Of a DNA stretch of 64,000 bases, positions 25,055-34,976 are shown one piece after another; the first letter of the stretch is position 1; every line of letters starts with the position of its first letter. Location of the stretch: contig NZ_CP022707.1 of the NCBI RefSeq assembly GCF_025340265.1, positions 1,426,501 through 1,490,500 of the forward strand, read 5' to 3'. This DNA comes from Novosphingobium sp. 9. Its GTDB lineage: Bacteria > Pseudomonadota > Alphaproteobacteria > Sphingomonadales > Sphingomonadaceae. A program made the translations under genes and the position numbers. The notes beneath the pieces are model-generated. The model was given only the letters and a program-made list of their open reading frames with translations. It made no database searches and was not told where the DNA came from.

Positions 25055-26863
25055 TTAGGCTACCGAAAGCCCCTTGCGGCGCGCTGCTACCGAAACCCGG
25101 TCGCGCCCGGCGGCCTTGGCGCGGTAGAGCGCGGCATCGGCGGTCTGGAGCAGGCGGTCGGCGGGGCAGTGCAGCGGCGTGCTCGCAACGCCTGCCGATA
25201 CCGTGACCGGCCCGATGGCGTTGCCCCCGACTTCGAAGTGCAGTTCGGCGATGCGGGCGCGGATTTCCTCGGCGCGAGCGGCGGCCTGATCGGCGTCGAG
25301 GCCGGGTAGCAGCAGCAGGAACTCCTCGCCGCCGTGGCGGAAGGCAAGCCCGTCCTCGCGCGTGGCGTGGGTGAGCACGGCGCTGATCTCGCGCAGCACG
25401 CGGTCGCCGGTCTCGTGGCCATGCGTATCGTTGATGCGCTTGAAGTGATCGACGTCCACCATCACGCAGGACAGTGGCTGCCCGAGCTTCTCAGCCTCGA
25501 CCGCGCGCACTTCGAGCACTTCGTCAAGGCGGCGGCGATTGGCGAGGCCGGTGAGCGGATCGGCCATCGCCATGGCGCGCAAGGTATCGCGCAGGCGCAG
25601 GTTCCCCAGCGCAAGGCCGATTGTTTCGGCCAGCATGCGAAGGTAGGTTTCCGCCGTGATCGCGCCGATCTCGGTGCCGTCGCGCGGTTCGAAATAGAGC
25701 AGGCCCAGCACTTCGCGGTGCGCGGTCAGCGGCAGGCAGAGCGTGTCCGGAACTGCAGCGTCACCGATCTGGATATGGCCGCAGGGCACGTCGATCTGTG
25801 CGCCTGCAGGGCGATGCGGCAGGCCGCGCCGTAGCGCCCAGCAGGCGAGCGGTGCGAATTCGGTGCGCGAGCGCTGCGGCTCCAGCCATGCGCAGCCTTC
25901 GGTGACGACCCCGCGCGCCTCGTCGAGAAGGTAGAGGGCACCTGCGAGGCCGGGGGCGATCTCGGGAACGAAGCGGCGCACCACTTCCTTGAGATCGGGC
26001 AAGGTGTCGCAGCCCTGCATGCGCTGGGTCATCCGGGCCAGGAGATCGCGGATGGCACGGTCGTTTTCGCGTTCAATTTCAAGTTTCTGCCGTTCGAGAC
26101 CATTCTCGCGGAAGATGCGGATAGCCTGCGCCATGTCGCCGATCTCGTCGATCTGACCGAGCGCCGGCGGTTCGACTGCATAGTCCTGCGCCGCCAGTCG
26201 GTTAACGACATCGGAGAGCTTCACCACCGGGTGCAGCACGCGGCGCTTGAAGACGAAATACAGGACGCAAAGGAACAGCAGTCCGGTCAGCACCAGTACC
26301 GCTTCGGAAACGGATTTCCATTTCCGTGCAACGTCTTGCGCTGCGACAACCTGCGTTTCGGTACGCTGGTCCAGACGGGACTGAAACGCCCCCAGAAGGG
26401 ACTGAACGCGGTCCAGCTCGCGCTCGTACTCCGCACCGAACAGCATCCGGCGGGCATCGACCTGATTGCCCTTGTCGTGCAGGGCAATCGCCTCGGCCTG
26501 CTCGTCGTGCAGGGCATCGGCGAAGTGCATGGCGTCCTTGAGCGCGGCGAGTTCATCGGGGCGGGCCCCGGCATCGCCGATATGCCGGATGCGCACTTCG
26601 ACCGGGCCAAGCGCTGCCAGTTCGCTGCCATAAAGCACGCGATACGTAGGATCGCCGGAATCGAGATACTGGCGCGCGCGGTCGGTCAGCCCGAACACTT
26701 CCTCGTCCAGCTTTTCGGTCGCCTCGTCGAGGGCCTGGCGCTGCTCAACGGCAACGCGTTCGCGCTCCTGCGCGCCGGAGGCCAGCAGCATCGTGGTGCC
26801 GGACACGAAGGTGAACAGCACGGTGGCCCCATAGGCCCAGTTGGTGATCGTCGCGAGGCGCAT
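25055..26863 (-). CDS. Membrane diguanylate cyclase: sensor, HAMP-like, GAF, GGDEF
   Basis: 602 residues. An N-terminal membrane helix (~8-28), a helical periplasmic sensor (~30-185, CHASE3-like), a second helix (VLVLTGLLFLCVLYFVF), a HAMP-type linker (HPVVKLSDVVNRLAAQDYAV), a coiled coil, a GAF domain (~290-430) and a GGDEF domain (DPLTGLANRRRLDEVL ... FRHGGEEFLLLLPG). The active site GGEEF is intact, so c-di-GMP synthesis is expected. The inhibitory I-site normally reads RxxD nine residues before the GG; here it is REDG, so feedback inhibition may be lost. A short stem (AGCCTA/TAGGCT, 25044-25061) overlaps the stop codon. Monocistronic by position. Confidence 0.9.
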   Translation of the reverse strand: MRLATITNWAYGATVLFTFVSGTTMLLASGAQERERVAVEQRQALDEATEKLDEEVFGLTDRARQYLDSGDPTYRVLYGSELAALGPVEVRIRHIGDAGARPDELAALKDAMHFADALHDEQAEAIALHDKGNQVDARRMLFGAEYERELDRVQSLLGAFQSRLDQRTETQVVAAQDVARKWKSVSEAVLVLTGLLFLCVLYFVFKRRVLHPVVKLSDVVNRLAAQDYAVEPPALGQIDEIGDMAQAIRIFRENGLERQKLEIERENDRAIRDLLARMTQRMQGCDTLPDLKEVVRRFVPEIAPGLAGALYLLDEARGVVTEGCAWLEPQRSRTEFAPLACWALRRGLPHRPAGAQIDVPCGHIQIGDAAVPDTLCLPLTAHREVLGLLYFEPRDGTEIGAITAETYLRMLAETIGLALGNLRLRDTLRAMAMADPLTGLANRRRLDEVLEVRAVEAEKLGQPLSCVMVDVDHFKRINDTHGHETGDRVLREISAVLTHATREDGLAFRHGGEEFLLLLPGLDADQAAARAEEIRARIAELHFEVGGNAIGPVTVSAGVASTPLHCPADRLLQTADAALYRAKAAGRDRVSVAARRKGLSVA

Positions 26864-26956
26864 GGCCTGTATCTAGCGGGCAATGGCAAGCGATCCGTTA
26901 ATATCCGTTCCGGGTAGATCGCGCGAAATGGATATTCCTGTCTGTGCCGATGCTGA

Positions 26957-27805
26957 CTATCCCAGAGCCTCGCCCTCGATGGTGATGCGGTGCATCTCGC
27001 GGCGGTGCCCGGCATAGTCGTTGTAGGCATAGTGCCAGGTCGCGCGGTTGTCCCAGAACGCGATCGAGCCGTCGCGCCAGTGGAAGTCCTCGATGAAGTC
27101 CTCGCTGGTCACATGTTCGTAGACTTCGGCGAGCAGTTCCTTCGAGCGTTCGGCGTCGATCCCCTGAATGTGCAGGGTGAAGCCGGGGTTGACGTAGATC
27201 GCCTTCTTGCCGCTGAGCGGGTGCGTCAGGATGACGGGATGGACCACATCGTCGAGCACGTCGGCGGCGGCGGAATTGCCGATCCGTTCGCCGCGCGTGT
27301 CCTGCCCCGACTCTGCGGGGTAGGCCTTGCTGCCGAAGACGTGGCGGGCCGAATGCACGGCGTTGCGGCCTTCGAGTTGATCGCGCAGGCGCTGCGGCAG
27401 TCCGTCATAGGCCTTGTACATCGAGGCGAAGGCGGTGGCGCCGCCTGTGGGCGGCAGTTCGCGCGCGACGAGGATCGAGCCGAGCGCAGGCTCTGCGTCA
27501 TAGGAATGATCGGTGTGCCAGCCGCCGCCGATATTGTCGCGGTGGTGCTTCTCCTTCACCACCATGGCGATCTCCGGATAGGCGGCATGGGGCGTGAAGA
27601 AGCGGTTGATGTTGATCTGCCCCCAGCGGCGCGCGAAGGCGATGTGGTCCTGCTCGGAGATCGACTGGTCGCGAAAGAAGATCACGCCATGTTCGGCAAA
27701 GGCGCTGCGGATTTCGGCGAACTGGGCTTCGTTGAGGGGCTGCGAGAGGTCTACGCCGAGCACTTCGGCACCGACGCGGCCATGGGACTGGATGGTCAGG
27801 GACAT
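26957..27805 (-). CDS. TauD/TfdA-family Fe(II)/2-oxoglutarate dioxygenase
   Basis: 282 residues from ATG 27805, preceded by GGAG. The iron triad is visible as His and Asp in WHTDHSYDAEP and the distal His in ATWHYAYNDY; the 2-oxoglutarate Arg lies in GHRREMHRITIEGE. The family hydroxylates carbon next to sulfonate or sulfate ester so that sulfite, sulfate or an aldehyde is released. Members also act on chlorophenoxyacetates. Its position directly behind a second TauD gene (142-base gap with an 8-bp CCGGAGCG hairpin at 27852-27886) and beside sulfatase and TonB receptor genes favours sulfur scavenging. Confidence 0.87.
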   Translation of the reverse strand: MSLTIQSHGRVGAEVLGVDLSQPLNEAQFAEIRSAFAEHGVIFFRDQSISEQDHIAFARRWGQININRFFTPHAAYPEIAMVVKEKHHRDNIGGGWHTDHSYDAEPALGSILVARELPPTGGATAFASMYKAYDGLPQRLRDQLEGRNAVHSARHVFGSKAYPAESGQDTRGERIGNSAAADVLDDVVHPVILTHPLSGKKAIYVNPGFTLHIQGIDAERSKELLAEVYEHVTSEDFIEDFHWRDGSIAFWDNRATWHYAYNDYAGHRREMHRITIEGEALG

Positions 27806-27947
27806 TGAGGCAAGCTCCATGTTGATGGTGTTCTGGTGAGGCGGAAAAGAACCGGAGCGCCGGTCATGGGGACACCGACGCTCCGGCGAGGTGCCCCCCA
27901 GGGTTCAAGGGGCCTCAGGACTCGCAGAAGATGGCTTTGGCTTCAGA

Positions 27948-28910
27948 TCATTCCGCCGCTTCGTAGGCCGCACGCTCCTTGCGCACGGTGCGGCTGCGCT
28001 GACCGTCGATGCCGACCGGAACGTCGCCCTTCACCGTGGCACGGCGCAGGGTGCGGCGCTGGAGGCCGAAGTCGGCGACCGCGCGGTGCTGCGTGGCTCG
28101 GTTGTCCCAGAAGGCGACGTCGCCGGGGCGCCACTGCCAGCGCACGGTGTTCTCGGGCCTTGTGATGTGGTCCTGCAGCACTCCGAACAGCCGCGCGGAA
28201 TCGGCTGCATTGAGCCCCACGAAGCGCTTGGCGAAATGGCCGAGCAGCAGGCTGCGCTGGCCCGAAACCGGGTGAACGCGGACCACCGGATGCTCGGTTT
28301 CGTAGATCGTCGAGGCGAAGACCTGTTTCTGGTATTTCTCGCGCTCGGCCAGCGCCGCATCGTCCTTGCCGTCGACCCCGGCGGTGAGGAAGGCCGCATA
28401 ATCGTAATCGTTGGTGTGGACTGCCCGCAAGGTGTTCACCAGCTGGCGGAGCGGTTCGGGCAATTCGTCATAGGCCGTCTCGCCATTGGCCCACAGCGTA
28501 TCGCCGCCCGCTTCGGGAATGGTGATGCCGCGCAGGATCGAGAGCTTCGGGTACGCGTCGGTGAAGGTCACGTCGGTGTGCCAGCTCGATGCCGCGTAGC
28601 CTTCGCGGCTGTCGAGATCGAGAAGGTATTTCGAGCCTTCGGCGACGGGCACTGTCGGGTGCGCCACCGGATCGCCGAACAGCGCGGCGAGCGCCTCGTG
28701 CTCGGCATTGTCGAGGTGCTGCTGATCGCGGAAGAAGATCACCTTGTGGCGCACAAGCGCTTCCTCGATCGCCTGGACGGTGGGGGCATCGAGCGAACCT
28801 GACAGGTCGATCCCGCGGATCTCGGCGCCGATGCGTCCGGCCACGGGGCGGATGTCGAGCGGCGAAGTCGGGTCCTTGGCGTTCGGATAAGTCGCAACGA
28901 AATCGGTCAT
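27948..28910 (-). CDS. TauD/AtsK-like Fe(II)/2-oxoglutarate dioxygenase (probable alkylsulfatase type)
   Basis: 320 residues. Iron ligands are in ASSWHTDVTFTDAYP and ATQHRAVADFG, and the 2-oxoglutarate Arg in RRTLRRATVKGD. The N-terminus DIRPVAGRIGAEIRGIDLSG is typical. Length and the LRAVHTNDYDYA region resemble alkylsulfatase AtsK more than taurine dioxygenase, but this is by eye. It would cleave alkyl sulfate esters oxidatively during sulfate starvation. It heads a two-gene unit with the other dioxygenase. Upstream (28911-29373) lie a conserved leader, a palindromic operator and the terminator of the sulfatase operon. Confidence 0.87.
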   Translation of the reverse strand: MTDFVATYPNAKDPTSPLDIRPVAGRIGAEIRGIDLSGSLDAPTVQAIEEALVRHKVIFFRDQQHLDNAEHEALAALFGDPVAHPTVPVAEGSKYLLDLDSREGYAASSWHTDVTFTDAYPKLSILRGITIPEAGGDTLWANGETAYDELPEPLRQLVNTLRAVHTNDYDYAAFLTAGVDGKDDAALAEREKYQKQVFASTIYETEHPVVRVHPVSGQRSLLLGHFAKRFVGLNAADSARLFGVLQDHITRPENTVRWQWRPGDVAFWDNRATQHRAVADFGLQRRTLRRATVKGDVPVGIDGQRSRTVRKERAAYEAAE

Positions 28911-29094
28911 GAAACTCTCCTGGTCTTGTCTCTTCAGGGTGCACGCCGCCGGGCCGCATCGGGCCTTGTGGGATGGGCGGGTGCAGGCAGATATGTTCGA
29001 GAGGATTGCCGGGCTTCGGGTGGAAGGTCCGGCGCCGGACGCAAGGTCCGGGTTTCGTGCCCGATCAGGGCGTCAGGGAAAGTTTGCGCATCGC

Positions 29095-29207
29095 ATCACC
29101 TCTTGCCGTTCGAGAGGGACCGCGAGGCTTGGCGTCGTCGCCTCAGCATCGCGCGCTTTAGCCGTTGGTATCGCGGAGCAAGCTGCTGTCCGATCAAAAG
29201 CCGCGGA
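29095..29207 (-). promoter_or_regulatory. Conserved leader element, copy A (upstream of dioxygenase pair)
   Basis: About 113 bases homologous to 34977-35085, in the same orientation to its downstream gene. The two copies share a 42-base identical core (29146-29187) and match partly on both sides. In RNA sense both can form a GGCG-ANNA-CGCC hairpin after the core and carry CCCTCTC plus AACGG farther down. The element ends about 185 bases before the dioxygenase start. It is unexplained: a regulatory RNA, a leader-peptide region or a DNA site are all possible. Confidence 0.6.
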
Positions 29208-29250
29208 TCGGGATTACTGCTGAAACCGGCCCGATCACTCCGATTTCTGA

Positions 29251-29273
29251 AACTCAAGTTACTAGGTTGAGTA
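29251..29273 (-). promoter_or_regulatory. AACTC-N13-GAGTA palindrome (candidate sulfur operator)
   Basis: AACTC (29251-29255) and GAGTA (29269-29273) flank 13 bases. The same spaced pattern occurs before the cys operon and the TonB receptor unit. Read on the minus strand it overlaps TATACT, a plausible -10 box, so a bound protein would block transcription of the dioxygenase pair. Confidence 0.5.
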
Positions 29274-29279
29274 TAATGT

Positions 29280-29324
29280 GCAAGCCTGCTTTTTTCGCTT
29301 CGTCGCAGGAAAAAGCAGGCCTGC
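29280..29324. terminator. Strong bidirectional terminator-like hairpin
   Basis: GCAAGCCTGCTTTTTT (29280-29295) pairs with AAAAAGCAGGCCTGC (29310-29324) with one mismatch. The stem ends in A/T runs on both strands, so it can terminate in either direction. It lies just after the sulfatase stop codon, closing the TonB receptor-transporter-sulfatase unit before the dioxygenase promoter. Confidence 0.75.
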
Positions 29325-29373
29325 CGCTGTCAGGAATGGCGGATTTCAGCCACTCTATTTCGGCCGAAAAGTA

Positions 29374-30771
29374 TCAGTATCGGTCGGGATACCATTTCTT
29401 GACGTCCTCGGAGAAACTGCCGAGCGGATAGGGAATCATCTGGGCGTTCCATTTGTCCCACAAGGCCTTGAGTTCCTTCACCTTGTCCTTGTTCACGTCG
29501 AAGAAGTCGGCACGTTCGCGCTCGTCTTGCACGACATTGAACAGGTGTTCCTTGTCGCCCAGCTTCAGGTACTTCCAGTCTCCCTGACGCACGGCGGCCT
29601 GATCGTTCGCCTTGTAGCGCCAGTAGATCGTGCGCGCGACCGGTGCAGCCTTGCCGGTGAGTTGCGGCGAAAGGTCGAGCCCGTCGAACGTGCCGTCCGC
29701 CGATTTGCCGGTGGCGAGCGCGAAGAGGGTGGGCAGCCAGTCCATGCCGACGATCGGCTGGTCGATGTTGGAGCCTGCCGCGATCCTGCCCGGCGCGCGG
29801 ACAAGGCCGGGCACGCGGATACCGCCTTCGAGCAGTTCGCCCTTCTGGCCGACGAAGGGCCAGGTCTCGGAAAAGCGCTCGCCGCCGTTGTCGCTGGTGA
29901 AGACGACGATGGCATCCTCGCGCCCGGCATGCTTGAGCGCGGCAAGGACCTTGCCGACGTTCTCGTCCATGATCTGGGTCATCTCGGCATATTTGGCGAG
30001 ATTGCCGCCCGAGGTGTCGCGGCTGTCCTTCAGGGTCTTGGCGATGGCCTCGTCCTCGCGGCCTTCCCAGGGCCAGTGCGGCGCGTTGAAATGCAGGCTG
30101 AGGAACAGCGGCTTGTCGCCTGCTGCCTCGATTTCCTTCACGGCCTGTGCGCCGAACAGATCGGTGAGATAGCCGGTCGCCTCCAGCGGCTTGTCGCCCT
30201 GCGCGAGGCCGATGCCCACGGGCTTTCCGTCATGCACGGTGTGATGGATGAAGTAGTCCGCTGCGCCTTCGACGATCCCGTAGAAGCTGTCGTAGCCGTG
30301 TTCGAGCGGACCGTTGAGCGGCGGTGTGCCGAGGTGCCACTTGCCGACCAGCGCGGTGCGGTAGCCCGCCTTGCGGAACAGGCCGGGCAGGGTGGGGCGG
30401 TCGGCAGGCAGGCCAAGCCCCGGCGGCAGTTCGGCGAGCGGTTCGTCCAGACCCACCCGGAAGCGGCCCTGATAGCACCCGGTGATGATCGCGGTGCGGC
30501 TGGCCGAACAGACCGGGCTGCTCGAATAGGACTGGTGCAGCACGGTTCCGCCCGTGCCGATGCTGTCGATCGCGGGTGTGCGGATATGGTGCGATCCGGT
30601 GATCGACAGGTCGGCATAGCCCATGTCGTCGGCCATGATGAAGATCACGTCGGGGTAAGGGCGGGTTCCGGTCGCGGCGCGGGCGGCGCCGGCGGGCGCG
30701 GCGATCGCCACGGCACCTGCCGCAGCACCGGCCAGCAGCGAGCGGCGGTCGAGGGAAGACTTGTCGATCAT
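29374..30771 (-). CDS. Secreted sulfatase, type I (formylglycine) family
   Basis: 465 residues. The leader has a twin-arginine motif (DRRSLLAGAAAG) and an AARA end, so Tat export is likely. Metal ligands are in VIFIMADDMGYADLSITG. The modification motif is PVCSASRTAIITG: C-x-A-x-R in place of the usual C-x-P-x-R, still compatible with conversion of Cys to formylglycine. Further family residues are in LVGKWHLG and FTSDNGGERFSETWPFVGQK. It hydrolyses sulfate esters in the periplasm. Third gene of a TonB receptor - GPH transporter - sulfatase unit (26 bases after the transporter), which suggests uptake and desulfation of a sulfated sugar or aryl sulfate. Confidence 0.9.
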   Translation of the reverse strand: MIDKSSLDRRSLLAGAAAGAVAIAAPAGAARAATGTRPYPDVIFIMADDMGYADLSITGSHHIRTPAIDSIGTGGTVLHQSYSSSPVCSASRTAIITGCYQGRFRVGLDEPLAELPPGLGLPADRPTLPGLFRKAGYRTALVGKWHLGTPPLNGPLEHGYDSFYGIVEGAADYFIHHTVHDGKPVGIGLAQGDKPLEATGYLTDLFGAQAVKEIEAAGDKPLFLSLHFNAPHWPWEGREDEAIAKTLKDSRDTSGGNLAKYAEMTQIMDENVGKVLAALKHAGREDAIVVFTSDNGGERFSETWPFVGQKGELLEGGIRVPGLVRAPGRIAAGSNIDQPIVGMDWLPTLFALATGKSADGTFDGLDLSPQLTGKAAPVARTIYWRYKANDQAAVRQGDWKYLKLGDKEHLFNVVQDERERADFFDVNKDKVKELKALWDKWNAQMIPYPLGSFSEDVKKWYPDRY

Positions 30772-30797
30772 AGGGGGGATGGACCTCTCTTGGGGGA

Positions 30798-32252
30798 TTA
30801 TGTCGTGGGCGCAGAAACGGAAGCACCCGATTCGCGCGCGGTGAGGCTATCGCGGATTTCGGCGTGGCGCTTCTCATCGAGCGGGAAACCGTGGATGATG
30901 CTCGCAGAAATGATATGCCCGATCACCGGGCCGAGCGCGAAGACGTACTTCAGGTGCTCCAGAACTTCGGGCGGATTGACCTCGCGCGGGTCGAAGCCCA
31001 GCCAGCCGATCAGCGGCAGCGCGATGCCCACGGCGACGGCGAGCGCGGCCTTGTCCGACAGCGAGAACACCGAATAGAACAGCCCGGTCCGCTCGTGCCC
31101 GGTCTTGAGGCGGTGCGAATCCGCAACGTCCGCGACGATCGCGCGCAGCATCAGGTTGCCCGATCCTTGCGCAAGGCCCTGCGAGACGGTGAGCAGCAAC
31201 AGCAGCGGCCAGGCGCCCGGCGTCACCAGCAGGAGCGCGAAGTTGATCGCCACCTGCGTCAGCTCCCCGGCAACGGCGGCGCGGCCCTTGCCGATGCGGC
31301 GGCCGATGGCGAGCCAGATCGGACAGGCGATGATGCCGAAGACGTACTGCAGCAGGAAGAGGGCGGGCGCCCACGCCGGGCTGCCCATGTAGTGCGCGAC
31401 GAAGAACACGAACAGCGCGGTGCGCGTCCCTTGCGCCAGCCGGATGCCGAAGTTCGAGGCGAGCACGCGGATCAGCAGCTTTTCGCCCAGTACCAGCGAG
31501 GTCGTGCGCCAGAACCCGGTGCGCTCGCCTCGCGGCGGTGCGGTGCTGGCCGGTTCGGGCAGCGCGCGCAGGGAGAAGGGCAGCGCGACCGCCAGCAGCA
31601 CGAAGACCATGATCCCCATCGAGGCGAGCTGATAGCGCGGCTCGTGCGCGAAGCGCTGTGCCAGCAGGCTGGGCACTACCAGCGCCAGCAGCAGCGCGAC
31701 CGACATCAGCCCCTGCCCATAGCTGGCGACGCGGGTGCGCTCGTGATAGGCGGCGGACAGCTCGCCGCTCCACGCCGAATAGGGTGTCGCCATCATCGAG
31801 TAGCCGAGATAGAGCGTGAACAGCGCGGCGCTGAACTCCAGCGGGCCGAACCATGCAGGCGGCAGGAACACGCCTACCGCGCCGAAGGCGAAGATCCACG
31901 CACCCGCGAAGATCCACGGGCGCCGTCTGCCGAAACGGCTGCGGGTGCGGTCGGACAGGATGCCGATGCCGGGGTCGATCACCGCATCCCACAGCCGCGC
32001 GAACAGGAAGATCAGGCCCACCGTCCCCAGCGAGAGCCCGAAGGCGCCCGCGTAGAGCGGCGGCACGTATGTGCTCAGCGGCACTTCCACGGCAGCGAGC
32101 GGCATCCACAGCGTGGAGAAGGCCAGCAGGCGGCGGGTCGGCAGGGGTTGCGCGGATGGGTCGGCTCTGGTCTGCCTGATCTGTAGGCCGTCCTGCACCA
32201 GATCGTCGTTGGCTGGTGCAGCGGCATCGAAGGATGCGGTGATCGAGTTCAT
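30798..32252 (-). CDS. GPH-family (MelB-like) cation-coupled transporter
   Basis: 484 residues with about twelve membrane helices after a 40-residue charged N-terminus. The GPH signature is clear: FLFARLWDAVIDPGIGILSD, then RTRSRFGRRRPWI, and KTGHERTGLFYSVFSLSDKA in the second half. GPH carriers import sugars, glycosides or uronates with Na+ or H+. It lies 28 bases behind the TonB receptor and 26 before the sulfatase. The substrate is therefore probably the desulfated product (or a sulfated sugar), an inference from order only. Confidence 0.88.
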   Translation of the reverse strand: MNSITASFDAAAPANDDLVQDGLQIRQTRADPSAQPLPTRRLLAFSTLWMPLAAVEVPLSTYVPPLYAGAFGLSLGTVGLIFLFARLWDAVIDPGIGILSDRTRSRFGRRRPWIFAGAWIFAFGAVGVFLPPAWFGPLEFSAALFTLYLGYSMMATPYSAWSGELSAAYHERTRVASYGQGLMSVALLLALVVPSLLAQRFAHEPRYQLASMGIMVFVLLAVALPFSLRALPEPASTAPPRGERTGFWRTTSLVLGEKLLIRVLASNFGIRLAQGTRTALFVFFVAHYMGSPAWAPALFLLQYVFGIIACPIWLAIGRRIGKGRAAVAGELTQVAINFALLLVTPGAWPLLLLLTVSQGLAQGSGNLMLRAIVADVADSHRLKTGHERTGLFYSVFSLSDKAALAVAVGIALPLIGWLGFDPREVNPPEVLEHLKYVFALGPVIGHIISASIIHGFPLDEKRHAEIRDSLTARESGASVSAPTT

Positions 32253-32280
32253 CGTCGGTCTCCTGCGAGGGGGCGGCGGG

Positions 32281-34694
32281 TCAGAAGCGGTGGCTGAAGG
32301 TCACGCCGTACGTGCGCGGATTGCCGAGCACTTCGGTGACGGGCGCGGCGGCGCTGGCCGAGCCATAGGACACCGCGTAATGCGTATTGGTGAGGTTGCG
32401 TGCCCAGGCCTGCAGGCTCCACGAACCGTCGGGCGCCTTCACGCCGATCCCGGCGTCGAGCACGGCGTAATTGTCCTGCCAGCCGTAGATCGAGCGGGGA
32501 TTGATCATCGCCGTGCGGCTGCGCCAACTGGTGTTGGCATAGGCCGTCAGCGAGAGATGGTCGCTCAGCGGCTGGTCGAGATCGAGCCCGCCCTGAACCG
32601 TCCACTTCGGCGCGCCGATCACCTGATAGCCGGTGAGGCTGAGCGTCGCGCTCGATCCGCCGAGCGCCGCCTGATACTCCAGCGGCGCCGGGGCATCGTC
32701 GTACGAGAGGTACTTGGCATCGTTGTACGAGGTGTTGAGGTTGATCGAGAGCACCGGGATCGGTCGCGCGCTCGCCTCGAACTCGAACCCGCGCATCCGC
32801 ACCTTGCCGACGTTCGCAAGGTACGTGCCGAACGAGGGGTTCGAGGTGTCGATGCGGTTGCTCTGATAGTCGGTGATGGTGTCGTTGTAGAAGTTGAGGT
32901 TGGCGGTGACGCGCCCGTTGGCCCAGGTGGTCTTGATGCCGCCTTCGAAGTCGGTCGATTTTTCGGGCTTGGTCAGGATCACGTTGGCCTGCGCATACGT
33001 GGCTGATGTGTTCGCTGCGCCCGACTTTTCGCCATGGCTGGCCGAGGCGTAGAGCAACACGTTCTCGTTCACCTGCCAGGCCGGGTTCACCAGCCACGAG
33101 AACGAGCCGCGGTCGCTTTCCGCAGAAAGGTCGTAGGCGCCTGCCTGCGCTGCCGTGGTCCCGCCCAGCGAGGCGAGGAAGGCGTTGCGACTGGTCAGGC
33201 TCGCGCCCGAAACGTCGGCTCCGGCGGCCTGATAGCCCGCCACGTTCACGCTCTTCTTCTCGTAGCTGTAGCGCAGGCCGCCGGTCAGCGAGAGTTTTGA
33301 GGTAACGTGCCAGGTCAGCTGGCCGAACCCGGCGATGGAATCGATGTGCAGATGCCCGTCGCGGTCGTATTCCACGTCGTTCAGGATCGCGCTGTCGGTC
33401 CCGCTTCCAAGGAAGAACGTGCTGGCATCCGAGCCGTAGATCGTGCGCAGGTTGCTCCGCAGATCCTCGTGCAGATAGTAGGTCCCCACCTGCCAGTCGA
33501 TCGCGTGAGTGCCGTTCGAGGCGAGCCGGAATTCCTGCGAATACTGGTTCACGTCCACGTCGTAGCCGCCGCGATAGATGTCGTAGGGGCTGTTGTCGCT
33601 GTCGTTGTAGGGGCGGAAATAGAGCCGCCGCCAGGCGCTGACCGAGGTCAGCTTCACGCCGCCCAGATCCCAGTTCACTTCGTTGGACAGGCCATCGACC
33701 TTGGAAACGAGCCGCCCCTGATTGTCGAGATTGGCGTTGTTGGGCGCATCGAAGCTGGGGGTATAGCCGAAGCGGCTCTCCAGCTTGTTGGTCCAGCTGG
33801 CCGTACGCTGCGAGAGGACCGAACCGTCGAGATTGAGGTTCTGGTTCACGTCGGCGACAACGGGTAGTAGTTGTTGTACTCCCGGCTCTCGTAATGCTCG
33901 GCGATCAGGCGCGAGGAGAGGTTGGGCGTCGGGGTGAACAGCAGTTGCCCGCGCAGCGACCAGCGGTTGTTGTCGAGGTATTTGTTGCCGTCGTAGGCAT
34001 TCCTGATCCAGCCGCCGCCCTGACTGGTTGCGAAGGTCAGGCGATAGGCCAGCTTGTCGTCGATGATCGGACCGGTGGCGTTCACGCGAAGCTGTTTCGC
34101 GCCATAGTTGCCATACGTGCCGGTGAGCGTCAGCGAGGGATCGAAGCTGGGCTTCTGCGTCTGGACGATCACCGCGCCGATGGTGGTGTTCTTGCCCAGC
34201 AGCGTCCCTTGCGGGCCACGCACCACCTGAATGCTTTCGAGGTCGACGAAGTCCAGCCAACTGAAGCCGACATGGGTGAAGAACACGCCATCGACGATCA
34301 GGCCGACGCCGCCTTCCGCGCCGTCGTTGCTGGCGTTGCCGCCAAGGCCGCGGATCGACAGCGCCGAGACGCGGGTGTTCTGTTGCAGCGCGTTGAAGTT
34401 GGGAATGCGGATCGCATAGTCGGATACGCGATCGAGGCGCTTGGCGGCGAGTTCGGCACCGCTGACGGCGGAGATCGCCAGCGGTACGCTTTGCAGGCTT
34501 TCGTCGCGATGGCGCGCGGTGACGACAATGGCGGGGCCGGAGGCACCGTCCGCGCCCTCTGCGCTGTCGGTGGCCGGTGCCGCAGCTACGGCGACCTCCT
34601 TGTCATCGGCAGCGAAGGCCGGGGCGGTAAGCGCGGTGGAAAGCAGAAGGGCACAGAGGGCGCTGGCCCTGCGGCGCGTCGAGGCGGTAAGCAT
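32281..34694 (-). CDS. TonB-dependent outer-membrane receptor, apparent frameshift
   Basis: The length fits one 804-residue protein if a single base is added near 33855-33864. Before the break: signal peptide (ALCALLLSTALTAPAFAAD), TonB-box region AIVVTARHRDESLQSVPLAI and plug domain (ALSIRGLGGN, IQVVRGPQGTLLGKNT). After the break: a long beta-barrel ending LGNPRTYGVTFSHRF, with the C-terminal Phe expected of outer-membrane proteins. The first frame stops after YNNYYPLSPT while the second continues VVADVNQNLNL; a C added before GTT joins them. It energises uptake of a bulky substrate, here probably a sulfated compound given the sulfatase downstream. First gene of the unit, behind leader copy B. 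Confidence 0.87.
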
Positions 34695-34976
34695 GGAATT
34701 TCCTGAACCTTATGAAGGGGCCGGAGGCGCTGTGTTGCTGGTTTGAAGGCGCATCGCGGCAGGTCCGGGCAGGCGTGTGCCGGGCGCGCAACGATAGGCG
34801 CGGCGGCGAACAGTCAGGCCGGACGGAGGATTTTATAGGGCGTGCAAGGCACGCTCGCGCAGCATCGATGCCTGCATGGCAAGCAGCAGAAGGCCGACGA
34901 GGAGCGCGCGTCATCGCGCCGGTTGTTTGGCGGGCGCGGCGGCCCTTAAATGTGCGTGGTCTGGTCGTGCATCGTC

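Noticed and set aside
29095-29207. SAM-II-like riboswitch, suggested by GCTTGC, CGATACC and GGCTAAAG in the leader core
   Set aside because: Only short strings match. I could not draw the SAM-II pseudoknot, and the element lies 185-283 bases before the start codons rather than near them. A covariance search would decide.
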